Source: Gracilaria gracilis
Taxonomy: Eukaryota > Rhodophyta > Florideophyceae > Gracilariales > Gracilariaceae
NCBI GenBank assembly: GCA_030374805.1
Contig: JARGSG010000004.1
Location: 1,550,001 to 1,614,000, forward strand
Direction of reading: 5' to 3'
DNA: 64,000 nt
Shown: positions 35,088 through 43,661 of the stretch, in pieces
How positions within the stretch are numbered: the first letter of the stretch is position 1
How the letters are laid out: each line of letters starts with the position of its first letter
Translations under genes and position numbers: made by a program
The notes under the pieces: model-generated
Databases searched by the model: none
What the model saw: only the letters and a program-made list of their open reading frames with translations
What the model was told of the DNA's origin: nothing

Positions 35088-36713
35088 TCAGCTCAAGTTC
35101 GCAGAGTATTGTTCGATAAGCCTGTCCCCCATCAACTCGGCCAACATGTACACAGAGGCCATAGGACCGGCAGACACAGGCATCGTACGGATCGCCGACG
35201 CATCAATCACCCTCAGATCACTCGTACCCTTCACCGTAAAGTCGCCCGCCAGAACGTCTCCGACGGGACATCCGCCCACAAAATGAGCCCCCCACTGCGC
35301 CACACTTCGCACGAATCCCTCCGTCACATCCCCGTTCGGCGGGTACATGAACGACATACCAAACCGCGCGGGGAACTGACGGTGCACATTCGCCATGTCC
35401 TTCAGACAGTTTGTCAGCCTTTGCACGTCTGCTGCCGACGAGAGCAGGTTGTACTTGACCAACGGCGTGCTGAAAGGATTCGAATCGCGAATGCGCAGGT
35501 AACCTGTGGTCTCAGTGTTGTGGTAGCATGCGGAACGAACCTCAGGCGCGCCCGGAACAAACGGCACAAGCGTAGAGCCAAAGTACGCGTCCGTACCCGC
35601 CACACCGTTGGCCGCAGAGACGGGCGTACCAAGAATACCTCCAAGCCCAGCTTCCCACTGTTGGCGCGCTTGGGGAGAGTTTACCAGCGTCTGATTGTTG
35701 GCAGGCTCATCCGGAACACCCGTGTACGTCGAAGGAATGGTGCCAGAGGCACGACAGATGGTTGCCTCCCCGACAGGCAAATTGAGCACTTGAGGAACGC
35801 CGGCTGCGTCCAACACGAACTTTAAGCCAATTCCAGACAGTTGCAGAAGCTTTGGAGAATTGTACGGACCGGCCGTGATGAGGATTTCTCTTGACGCAAA
35901 GATACGTTGAGCCGATTGCGAGCTGCCCGGCGACGGGATGGTATCGACGGCAACCGCCTTCAGAGAGGGCGGCTGCGTGGGCGTGGTGCCGTTGGTGTTG
36001 CGCTCGAAGACGATGTTTGACACGGTAAGACCTTGCATCAAGTGGACGTTCTGCGCACATTGCGTGTCGAGAAGCGGGAGCAGGTACGCCGAACACGCGT
36101 CGTTTCGACGGAAGGAATCAGTGATGGAGAGGCGGGTCTGCCAAATGGAACGCAACGGCTGCTGGAACGGATCTTGACTTTGGGCAAAGCCGGCGTTGAC
36201 GCCCGCCTGCACGTAGTCATCGGCGTACTGAAGTGGGTTTTGAGGCGGCCCAAAGCCGACTTTGTCGTAGACGGCGCGGAAGTAAGCGTCAGCCACGGCA
36301 GTGGTGAGGCCGGGCACGCCCCACTGCTCCACGGTGCCCGGCAGCGGCACAGTCCACTGCATGCCGTTGATGGCGGTGGAGCCGCCGAGCGTGGCGCCGG
36401 TGACGGCGTCGACGCCCCGCGAGTTGAGCCCGACGTCCGGCAGCGACGGGATGAGCTCGGCCACCGAGCGCTCCGACAGCACGGAGAACAGGTTGCGCGG
36501 CGCGTGCACCAGGAAGTCGGCCTGCGCGGAGCGCGCCAGCCCGCGCTCGATCACCACCACGCGCTGGTTGGGAAACGCCGTGCATAGCTTGGCGGCCAGC
36601 ACGCAGCCCGCCGTGCCGCCGCCCACGATGAGGAAGTCGGCGGCCGGCTGCGCGGCCGCGACGAACGCCAGCGCGGCGACGCAGAGCGCGACGGTGGCGG
36701 CGCGCGACGCCAT
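35088..36713 (-). CDS. Secreted GMC-family oxidoreductase (copy 1)
   Basis: Start at ATG 36713 gives 541 residues with a signal peptide (MASRAATVALCVAALAFVAA). The upstream in-frame ATG 36782 would add 23 Pro/Arg residues encoded by a short tandem repeat and mask the signal. FAD-binding GxGxxG motif: FLIVGGGTAGCVLAAKL. GMC signature 1: GATLGGSTAINGMQW. Signature 2: GPYNSPKLLQLSGIG. C-terminal active site: HFVGGCPVG retains the catalytic His. The second His/Asn, normally in a (S/P)xN motif, is replaced in the SAGPMAS stretch. GMC enzymes oxidise alcohols or sugars using FAD. The substrate is unknown. Head-to-tail paralog at 37640. Confidence 0.9.
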   Translation of the reverse strand: MASRAATVALCVAALAFVAAAQPAADFLIVGGGTAGCVLAAKLCTAFPNQRVVVIERGLARSAQADFLVHAPRNLFSVLSERSVAELIPSLPDVGLNSRGVDAVTGATLGGSTAINGMQWTVPLPGTVEQWGVPGLTTAVADAYFRAVYDKVGFGPPQNPLQYADDYVQAGVNAGFAQSQDPFQQPLRSIWQTRLSITDSFRRNDACSAYLLPLLDTQCAQNVHLMQGLTVSNIVFERNTNGTTPTQPPSLKAVAVDTIPSPGSSQSAQRIFASREILITAGPYNSPKLLQLSGIGLKFVLDAAGVPQVLNLPVGEATICRASGTIPSTYTGVPDEPANNQTLVNSPQARQQWEAGLGGILGTPVSAANGVAGTDAYFGSTLVPFVPGAPEVRSACYHNTETTGYLRIRDSNPFSTPLVKYNLLSSAADVQRLTNCLKDMANVHRQFPARFGMSFMYPPNGDVTEGFVRSVAQWGAHFVGGCPVGDVLAGDFTVKGTSDLRVIDASAIRTMPVSAGPMASVYMLAELMGDRLIEQYSANLS

Positions 36714-37639
36714 GGCGATGGCGGGTGCGGCGCGGGGTGGGCGCGGGGTGGGCGCGGGGTGGGCGCGACGGAGCAATGCCACCGTGCACCGCGCCGTTTA
36801 TCATATCTTAGATAGATAACCAAGGCATCATGATGATGATGATGATGATGATGATCTCGCGCAATGATCGGGTGTAGGCTGGCGGGCATAAGCAGCGCCG
36901 GTGCCGCGCTTTTTTGCGCCGTTGGGCGCGCTTTGCTGGCGGCTACGTGGTAACTTTACTGTTGGCATTTGGGGCGGGGTGGTCGCGTGCCGCGCACGCG
37001 CATCACGGCGCAATTGGCTCAGCGCATTCCTAGTCCTACCGGTATGCGCAAAGCCTTTACTCCAGAACTGGTTGGTCCGTGCGGGGCGCTATAGGACATG
37101 ACAGGGGCACACGTGTAGCGAATTCTGCCCAAAGCCTAGGGATCCACCCTAAAAGTGTTGTCGTTTAGTCTGATTTTCCTAAAAAATCAATCAGAACAAT
37201 TGTTTTAGGACGGCGTTTGCACTATGTTTTGACAGTGTATACACGTCGTTGTAGATACGTGGTGTCACCCTCGGTCCTAAAACTCATCGGCTACTATTTC
37301 AGGCTTTGGTCGTGGTCTAACCGGTGGGAATGCAGCGCCTGAACTTGTTACTCGTGGGCCACGAGTCGTGGCACCGCAATCATGTCGACGTGTGTTGCGT
37401 GTGCTTGGCCGGCTTCCTTCCATGGTGTGCCTCGTGAAGCGTCGCTCGTTTCGATGACGAAACGCTCTGTTGCGCCGCACGATCAACAACACAGTCGACG
37501 CTGCGCCATGCATGCAGGGAGAAATTGCACTACCCTTGGTACCTTTGGTACCCTTGGTAAACTTAGGTGGAACCAGGGACCAGTTTATCATCAATAGTTA
37601 ATCAAAGATACACGTCGTGTTTCCCCCTCCGTCTCACCC
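36714..37639. other. Intergenic with microsatellite and promoter of GMC copy 1
   Basis: It contains three copies of a GGGGTGGGCGC unit (about 36730-36765), the palindromic motif TATCTTAGATAG near 36804 with a TATA-like ATATGATAAA on the minus strand about 90 bp before ATG 36713, an (ATG)n microsatellite at 36829-36854, and GGTACCTTTGGTACCCTTGGTA repeats near 37537. No gene is supported. Confidence 0.5.
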
Positions 37640-39235
37640 TCACATACCACCGTGTTCGCCAATGATTTGGTCCGACATGAATTCGGCCAACATGTACACT
37701 GACGCAGCAGGCCCAGCCGACCGAGGCATTTGCGGAATTGCCGAAGCATCAACAACTCTCAATCCGTCCACCCCCTTCACCTTCAAGTCACCAGTCAACA
37801 CACTTCCCACGCGGCACCCACCCACAATATGAGCGCCTGTGTTTGCCGTCTGTCGCACGAACCCTTCATCCACCACACCGTTTACGGGCGCCGTCAGTCT
37901 CATACCAAACCGTACCGGGAAGCTCTGGTGAATCCGAGCCGCTTGTCGTAGACAGCGTACCAACCTTTGCACGTCGCCCGCATCGCTCAGCAGATTGTTC
38001 TTCAGCAGCGGTGTGCTGAACGCATTCGCGTCACGAATCCGAACAAAGCCCGTTTGGTTGGTGTTATGATAACACCCTGTCCTCAGTTCTGGCGAACCTG
38101 GCACGAACGGAACCAGAGTGACCGTGAAGTAACCATCGTCACCCGTTCTGCCATTCGCCGCCGTAACAGGCGTGCCCAGTAGGCCCCCGTTTCCTGCTTC
38201 CCATATTGCGCGCTGCTGCGCGCTTTCAACCGCCTCAATGTTGTTGGCAGCTTCGTCGGGCACTCCTGTGAAAGTAGAAGAAACGCCGGCACTCGCCCGC
38301 GTCACCGAGCGTTCCCCAACGGGCAAGTTAACCTTCTGCGCCACGCCAGCAGCAGCCAAAGTTGTACTGCTTCCAATCCCAGACCGCTGTAGCAACGTAG
38401 GAGATCCATACGGCCCGGCAGCGCAGATCACTTCCTTTCTCGCCCACACACGAGTTCTCGTCATACGATTTGCGCTTGAGATCGTTTCCACGCCTACGGC
38501 TCGTTTCCCTCCGCCTTGGACGTCCTCCATGATGATCGTGTCCGCCGTCTCTGCTTGCATCACCAACAGATTCTGCGCACAAGCTCCGTTTTGAGCCGGA
38601 GATACGTACGCACTACACGCATCATTGCGACGGAAGCTAGAATCGACTGCTAAACGATTCTGCCATACAGAGGTTGGCGGCTGCGAGATTGGATCATCGG
38701 ACGAAAGGAAACCAGCCCGTAAGCCGGCGCTCACGTAGTCATCAGCGTACTGCAGCGGCGATTGTGGCGGCGCAAACCCAACGGCGTCGTACGCGCGACG
38801 AAAGTACGCAGCGGCCGTGGCAGTGTTAAGCCCAGAAATGCGCCATTCTTCGATTGAGCCTGCGGTGGGCACCGTCCATTGCATGCCATTGATAGCGGAT
38901 GAGCCGCCGAGCGTGGTACCAGTCAAAGTGGGCGTCACCCTTCCGCCAAGCCCCTCATCGGGCAGCGATTCGAAAAACTCGGTGATTGAACGGTCTGACC
39001 AGGTTTGGTAGAGGTTTCGAGGAGCGGCGACAAGGAAATCGGATTGGGGCGAGCGGGGCAAGCCGCGTTCTAGCAGGGTGACTTGCAGGTTTGGAAACGC
39101 GGTGCAGAGACGTGCTGCGAGAATGCAACCCGAAGTGCCACCGCCCACGACGAGAAAGTCTGTGAAGCTATCCGCCAGCACGTGCGGAAGGAAAAGCACA
39201 AGCAAGGCGCAGTAGAGAACACCTGAAGACGACAT
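37640..39235 (-). CDS. Secreted GMC-family oxidoreductase (copy 2)
   Basis: 531 residues with a signal peptide (MSSSGVLYCALLVLFLPHVLA). The domains match copy 1: FLVVGGGTSGCILAARL (FAD), GTTLGGSSAINGMQW, GPYGSPTLLQRSGIG, and C-terminal HIVGGCRVG with the catalytic His. As in copy 1, the second catalytic residue is absent (PRSAGPAASVYML). Identity with copy 1 is high along the whole length, so the pair arose by tandem duplication. A TATA-like GTATATATAC lies near 39325-39340 on the minus strand, roughly 90-105 bp upstream. It is probably an extracellular oxidase or dehydrogenase that may yield H2O2 for defence or matrix cross-linking. That role is inference. Confidence 0.9.
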   Translation of the reverse strand: MSSSGVLYCALLVLFLPHVLADSFTDFLVVGGGTSGCILAARLCTAFPNLQVTLLERGLPRSPQSDFLVAAPRNLYQTWSDRSITEFFESLPDEGLGGRVTPTLTGTTLGGSSAINGMQWTVPTAGSIEEWRISGLNTATAAAYFRRAYDAVGFAPPQSPLQYADDYVSAGLRAGFLSSDDPISQPPTSVWQNRLAVDSSFRRNDACSAYVSPAQNGACAQNLLVMQAETADTIIMEDVQGGGKRAVGVETISSANRMTRTRVWARKEVICAAGPYGSPTLLQRSGIGSSTTLAAAGVAQKVNLPVGERSVTRASAGVSSTFTGVPDEAANNIEAVESAQQRAIWEAGNGGLLGTPVTAANGRTGDDGYFTVTLVPFVPGSPELRTGCYHNTNQTGFVRIRDANAFSTPLLKNNLLSDAGDVQRLVRCLRQAARIHQSFPVRFGMRLTAPVNGVVDEGFVRQTANTGAHIVGGCRVGSVLTGDLKVKGVDGLRVVDASAIPQMPRSAGPAASVYMLAEFMSDQIIGEHGGM

Positions 39236-40454
39236 GACTGCGGACAGAAGGGCTGGCGACTTGATGTGAGCAGACTGTGGCGAACTGCTTTTTGAAAGAT
39301 GTCTATAAGTGTATCGTTAACGCTATGTATATATACCGTTGGTACTCCTCCCGAATGTGGCCTATTTTTGTAACCATTCCCTAGTGGCTGTATCCTACAG
39401 GGGTAGCGAAATTCGTAGCAGATAGATAGCCTGTCATAGATAAATTATATCTACGAGGGTATGGCGAGCACACCGTCAGCCGCGTTTCCACTGTTGGCAT
39501 GAAGTTTATGTTGGCGGCACTAGTGCTTATCGTCATAGATTTTTGGAAGAATAAGCGATGCTGTGGAACTGGTGGTGGATTTAGAATGCCAGCCGCGCTT
39601 TCATGGTGGGCGTTTGCAACAACGCATTTCCATGAGCAACGCCTTCAAACACATCTGCAATGTAAAGGTATGTCTGATGTCATGTTCAGGAGAAATGTTC
39701 ATACCGAGTTACTCAGACATCTGCTCTCTGCAGATAGATACAAACGCGTCATGAGTTCGATAAGAGTTGTCTTGTACCATCGTATACAGAAAGAATGATT
39801 CTTTCTGTATACGATGGTACCCAACAAAACAAAGTCGTGCAAGAATCGTTAATCCGCTGTGCGGAATTTATGGTTTTAAGTCAATGCCATCGAAAGCCAT
39901 TGGTCATCTTTGTTCCCTGACGCAGATAGTATATATTCCGTTGGAATAGAAACCAGAGTTAATAGGAAACCTCGGCAGCATAAGGCGCCCCAAATTCTAA
40001 TTTGCCTCCACGTGTTTCACACGTATCTTAGATAGCGATAACAGTATCTACTGGCTTTTCCAAGAACCAGCAATGGAATTTCGACGAACGAAGGAGAAAA
40101 TTTGTAGGACTTTCAACACCAACAGAAAACGCACATCACAAACGTATTACAGCAAGAATCCTAAATATAAGTGCTTTTGCAAAGATTTCTAACTTTTGAG
40201 CCTGCCACGTGCACTACGTGTTTACACGAAACAGCGCTCTAACGCTCCAACACCCGTACTTGTACGAAGGGTACTCTTCGGAGTGGTCGCGTTCGTGACA
40301 AAGCCAGCAAAGCATTTTCAGCTTTCAGAGCTGCAGCAATGCACACCACGCCATCAGCCAGCCATTCCCTGCTCATATTGCCCACCCTCGAACCGACGTC
40401 ACCCGGCTACACCAAACCACAACAAAACGTTCTTCCTTAATAATTATCAACCCC
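39236..40454. other. Intergenic; possible small ORF and a 47-bp palindrome
   Basis: A 99-codon + frame (39499-39798) starts with a hydrophobic stretch but has no recognisable domain and ends in the middle of a perfect palindrome at 39774-39820, so it is not called as a gene. TATCTTAGATAG recurs at about 40025, upstream of the next gene. Confidence 0.4.
39774..39820. repeat. Perfect 47-bp palindrome
   Basis: 23-bp arms (GTACCATCGTATACAGAAAG, then AAT) flank a single central G at 39797. No mismatch was found. Confidence 0.9.
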
Positions 40455-43400
40455 TTGAACCCCTTGACGCAGAGCCCATTCCCTACCATGCGTTCCTGCC
40501 ACGACGTTCTGAACAGGCTTCTCCACGACCCCACTCTCAACCTCTCCCAAGACGCAGTGGTAGGGTATCTGGACCGTTTTAAAGGCACTCTAGAACTCCC
40601 GCTTCACAAGTTTTCCTCCGCACAAATTCCATTCCACCGCATAGCGTACTTCAGACATGGTTGCGAGGTCATCTGGCACAAACAGACGCGTCTGGACCTC
40701 CTCTTCGAATCCACCGACCAAGCAAAAGCGTTCACGCCCGAAGCCGTTGCCGTACGAAAACGGGATTTGCAACAAGCGGAGACAAATCGTTTGGAGATGG
40801 AAGAGAAGTTGAAGGCTGATTTGATGTCAAAGGGACGAGCGCGTGTGAGTGTTGCCGCCGCATTCTCTGGCTTGGTACGCGTTCCCGTCCATTACTGCAG
40901 CGCACTAACAGGTCAATGGGTCTCCAATGATTCGAGCGGCCACAAGCAACTTGAGCACGTATCGTCCGATGCTGCGACCTCGATACATGTTGCTACGTAT
41001 AATGTGCTCAATGATCATTATTTGCCGCACGCCATTAAGAATTTCACAGTACTGCGGTGGCAAGCCATTATTGAGCAAATCAAACAGCACTTAGCTCACT
41101 TTTGGATTCTCTCAGAGGCCACACCACAGTTTGCATCCGTTTTGCTTGAAGACCCCTTCATATATACAAATTATTGTGCCTCTGAGTCGGCAGCATCGTC
41201 GTTTCACACGCTTTCGGGAGAGGCCGGTAGTACCGGTCAGCTTGTTCTGATTCGCCGCGATATCGCTGTCAAGTCCGTGTTCTTCACAAAGACTCAGCTT
41301 GTCACGGGGAAGAGGCTCGTGTTTGTTCTGGCGCGCTTTTCATCAGGTGTGAGCGCAGCCATATGTGCTGTTCATCTTACTTCTGGCCAGCTTCATCAAT
41401 CTCGCTCACCTGCTGCAGTTGACAAAAGGCGTCAGCAACTCCAATACATTCTGTCCAAATTGGACCGGCTTCAAAACGAATGCGATCTGCATATCATTGC
41501 GGGAGACTTCAACTTCAAAGGGGAATTAGATGAAAACATGGGTCGCAGGCTTCTGGACAAGTTCATTGAAGCGGATAGCACGATCACCTCAGCTACGTTC
41601 GATCCAATGCAGAACAGCCTGGCTGCGCTCAACTCAAACCAGACGTCCCCAATGAGACTGGATCGCATTTTCATCCGACAGCTGCAAAAAGATCGTACGA
41701 TACAGGTTCCGCAGTCTTTCATTCTTGGGCAAAATCCGATTCCTCTCCCTGATGGGAGCGAAGAACTGAATGAACTCCTTCCGCACGGCTTGCATCCGTC
41801 CGATCACTTCGGACTAATTTCTACTTTTGAGGTCGAGGGAGGGGCAGACACAAAACAACGAAAAGTCTCATGGTCGACTGCATCGGCGTTAGCAATCGTC
41901 CCTGATCATGACCTACGAGAAAGTGTAGACACTCTTTGGAGAGCCAAGTATGATCCGTCTCATCAAAAATGGCCAGCTCATATCAATCTATTGTATCCAT
42001 TTGTGAACGAAGATGCAGTTTCAGAAGTTTGTTCCTCTATTCGAAAATCTCTCAGCATTCAACCTTTCAACGTCCCCACTTCACTCTGCATGGAAATGAA
42101 GGCTATTGGCACATTCAAACACAAGTCAAGCCATACGATATATCTCTCGCCTGCTGACGATCGACTGAAGGGTCTACATGAAATTGTCAAGCAGGGTATC
42201 GTCCAATCGTATAACATCGATGATAGAAGCCCTTCCAGACGAAAGAGGTCAAAGTTTACTCCACACATGACCATTGGAAAGCTAAAAGGCTATGAGGATG
42301 AACAAGTACAGGAATTTGCAAGGAAAGCCGAGGGCCAGCTATCCGAAATTGCTGATCGATTCCATCGTTCCGCAGTGAAATATCTTTCCGTCCTACAGAG
42401 AGTGAATGGGACAATGGTTGAGGTCGATAGGATTGCTCTCCCTAACTTGCAGGCATCCTATCCCTTACGGAGATCGTTTGAATTGGTGAAATCTCTCACT
42501 TATCATATTTACGGTGAAGAATCAAAGTCGCAGGTGATTCCAGTCGGGTCTGCTACACTGTTGGACAAGAGCGTATTCTCCGATCTTGATGTGGTCGTCT
42601 TACCTCCCGAAGGAAGCAATAGGTGTGACGCATCATTCTTTTTTCGTAAGATGCGTTCGCTGCTCCCAGAGAGTGTGCACATGCGGTTGATTTCCGATGC
42701 TCGCTGTCCGATAATCTCGCTGTGTGTCAGAAATCCGAATTATCTACCTATTGATATTATCTTCGGAAACGGAGAATACACCAACGAAGTGATCAATGAT
42801 TCTGCTGCTCTTCAAAGAAGAATGAGAATGTACGACTCTACTCGGCAAAGCATTGTTAAGGAAGCGTTGCTTCAACTGAAACGATGGGCAAAATGTAAGC
42901 AGCTTTGTGGAAGAGCCTTCAATCTATTCCCCGGGATCACTTGGCCCATTGTTTTGTTTTCCGTACTAGCAGACCACGAAAGAATAGTATGGGAGAACTG
43001 GAGATCTATTCTGATGTGCATCTTTGGCGAGTTTCTCGGAATAGATTGGAAACGCTACGCCCTCAAGATGGATGGGAAATATGATCGAAACTCGTTACTA
43101 TATCTAAAAGGAAGGGATTGCAGTCGCGATGGATGTATCATGGTTGCTCCTGCATCTGGTAGTAATGTTGCCGAATTTGTCGTGTCTGCGGTGCTCAAGT
43201 CGTTCGTTGAGGAAGCAGGTCAAGCTCTGGCAGTCTTGAGTTCAGATTCGTGGGAACATAGATGGGGTGAGTACCGAGAAGATATCGGGAGTTCGTATGA
43301 ATTTTTCATTGACATAGTGCTGAAAACGCCACATAACGTTGATTGTGAGGAGCTGTCTGGGTGGCTCAAGGGGAAATTTGTGCGCATTATTGAACGGCAC

Positions 43401-43661
43401 TTCGAATCCAAGGGGATTTCGGTGCGACCAACTGCAGAGCTACGATGGTATGCTATTAGAGAGAATGACGTTACAATGAATGAAGGGCTTGTTTCGTGTG
43501 GAATTGATCTGGATCTGACTAGGGTTGACTCCTCCTCGTGGCAGAAATATGTCACGGAGGCTGAAGTAGAGCTAAGAGACAAGCTCTTGAGGTGGGCCAA
43601 GCGGCCGGTGAACTCTACGGTTGCAGTTGCAATTCGACGTTCAGGTTTTACGGCAAAATGA
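40455..43661 (+). CDS. Multidomain RNA-end processing protein: MJ1316 - EEP - 2H - nucleotidyltransferase
   Basis: 1068 residues, one exon. Residues 12-85 form an MJ1316/DUF504 RNA cyclic-end-recognition domain (VVGYLDRFKGTLELPLHKF, IPFHRIAYFRHGCEVIW). Residues 175-460 form an endonuclease/exonuclease/phosphatase fold with SEATPQF (E221), AGDFN (D351, N353) and PSDHFG (D450, H451). Residues 500-665 form a 2H phosphodiesterase with motifs HINLLYPF (509) and HMTIGKL (604). Residues 675-860 form a poly(A)-polymerase/CCA-type nucleotidyltransferase with VGSATLL, SDLDVVV (D710, D712), LPIDIIF (D767) and FNLFPGITWPIVLF. All catalytic residues are present, except that the first 2H motif is HxN rather than HxT/S. 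It likely trims, opens cyclic phosphates on, and re-extends RNA 3' ends. An alternative start is Met12. Confidence 0.92.
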   Translation: MNPLTQSPFPTMRSCHDVLNRLLHDPTLNLSQDAVVGYLDRFKGTLELPLHKFSSAQIPFHRIAYFRHGCEVIWHKQTRLDLLFESTDQAKAFTPEAVAVRKRDLQQAETNRLEMEEKLKADLMSKGRARVSVAAAFSGLVRVPVHYCSALTGQWVSNDSSGHKQLEHVSSDAATSIHVATYNVLNDHYLPHAIKNFTVLRWQAIIEQIKQHLAHFWILSEATPQFASVLLEDPFIYTNYCASESAASSFHTLSGEAGSTGQLVLIRRDIAVKSVFFTKTQLVTGKRLVFVLARFSSGVSAAICAVHLTSGQLHQSRSPAAVDKRRQQLQYILSKLDRLQNECDLHIIAGDFNFKGELDENMGRRLLDKFIEADSTITSATFDPMQNSLAALNSNQTSPMRLDRIFIRQLQKDRTIQVPQSFILGQNPIPLPDGSEELNELLPHGLHPSDHFGLISTFEVEGGADTKQRKVSWSTASALAIVPDHDLRESVDTLWRAKYDPSHQKWPAHINLLYPFVNEDAVSEVCSSIRKSLSIQPFNVPTSLCMEMKAIGTFKHKSSHTIYLSPADDRLKGLHEIVKQGIVQSYNIDDRSPSRRKRSKFTPHMTIGKLKGYEDEQVQEFARKAEGQLSEIADRFHRSAVKYLSVLQRVNGTMVEVDRIALPNLQASYPLRRSFELVKSLTYHIYGEESKSQVIPVGSATLLDKSVFSDLDVVVLPPEGSNRCDASFFFRKMRSLLPESVHMRLISDARCPIISLCVRNPNYLPIDIIFGNGEYTNEVINDSAALQRRMRMYDSTRQSIVKEALLQLKRWAKCKQLCGRAFNLFPGITWPIVLFSVLADHERIVWENWRSILMCIFGEFLGIDWKRYALKMDGKYDRNSLLYLKGRDCSRDGCIMVAPASGSNVAEFVVSAVLKSFVEEAGQALAVLSSDSWEHRWGEYREDIGSSYEFFIDIVLKTPHNVDCEELSGWLKGKFVRIIERHFESKGISVRPTAELRWYAIRENDVTMNEGLVSCGIDLDLTRVDSSSWQKYVTEAEVELRDKLLRWAKRPVNSTVAVAIRRSGFTAK

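Noticed and set aside
35016..36587. Long + strand frames across GMC copy 1 (35016-35825, 36033-36587).
   Set aside because: They are antisense shadows of a well-supported GMC enzyme.
36829..36854. Short-period repeats considered as a CRISPR-like array.
   Set aside because: It is a plain ATG/CAT microsatellite. No spaced direct repeats of CRISPR type occur anywhere in the window.
39499..39798. 99-codon + frame beginning with a hydrophobic stretch, a candidate small secreted protein.
   Set aside because: It ends inside the 47-bp palindrome, has no promoter that I can place and no repeat or Cys pattern.
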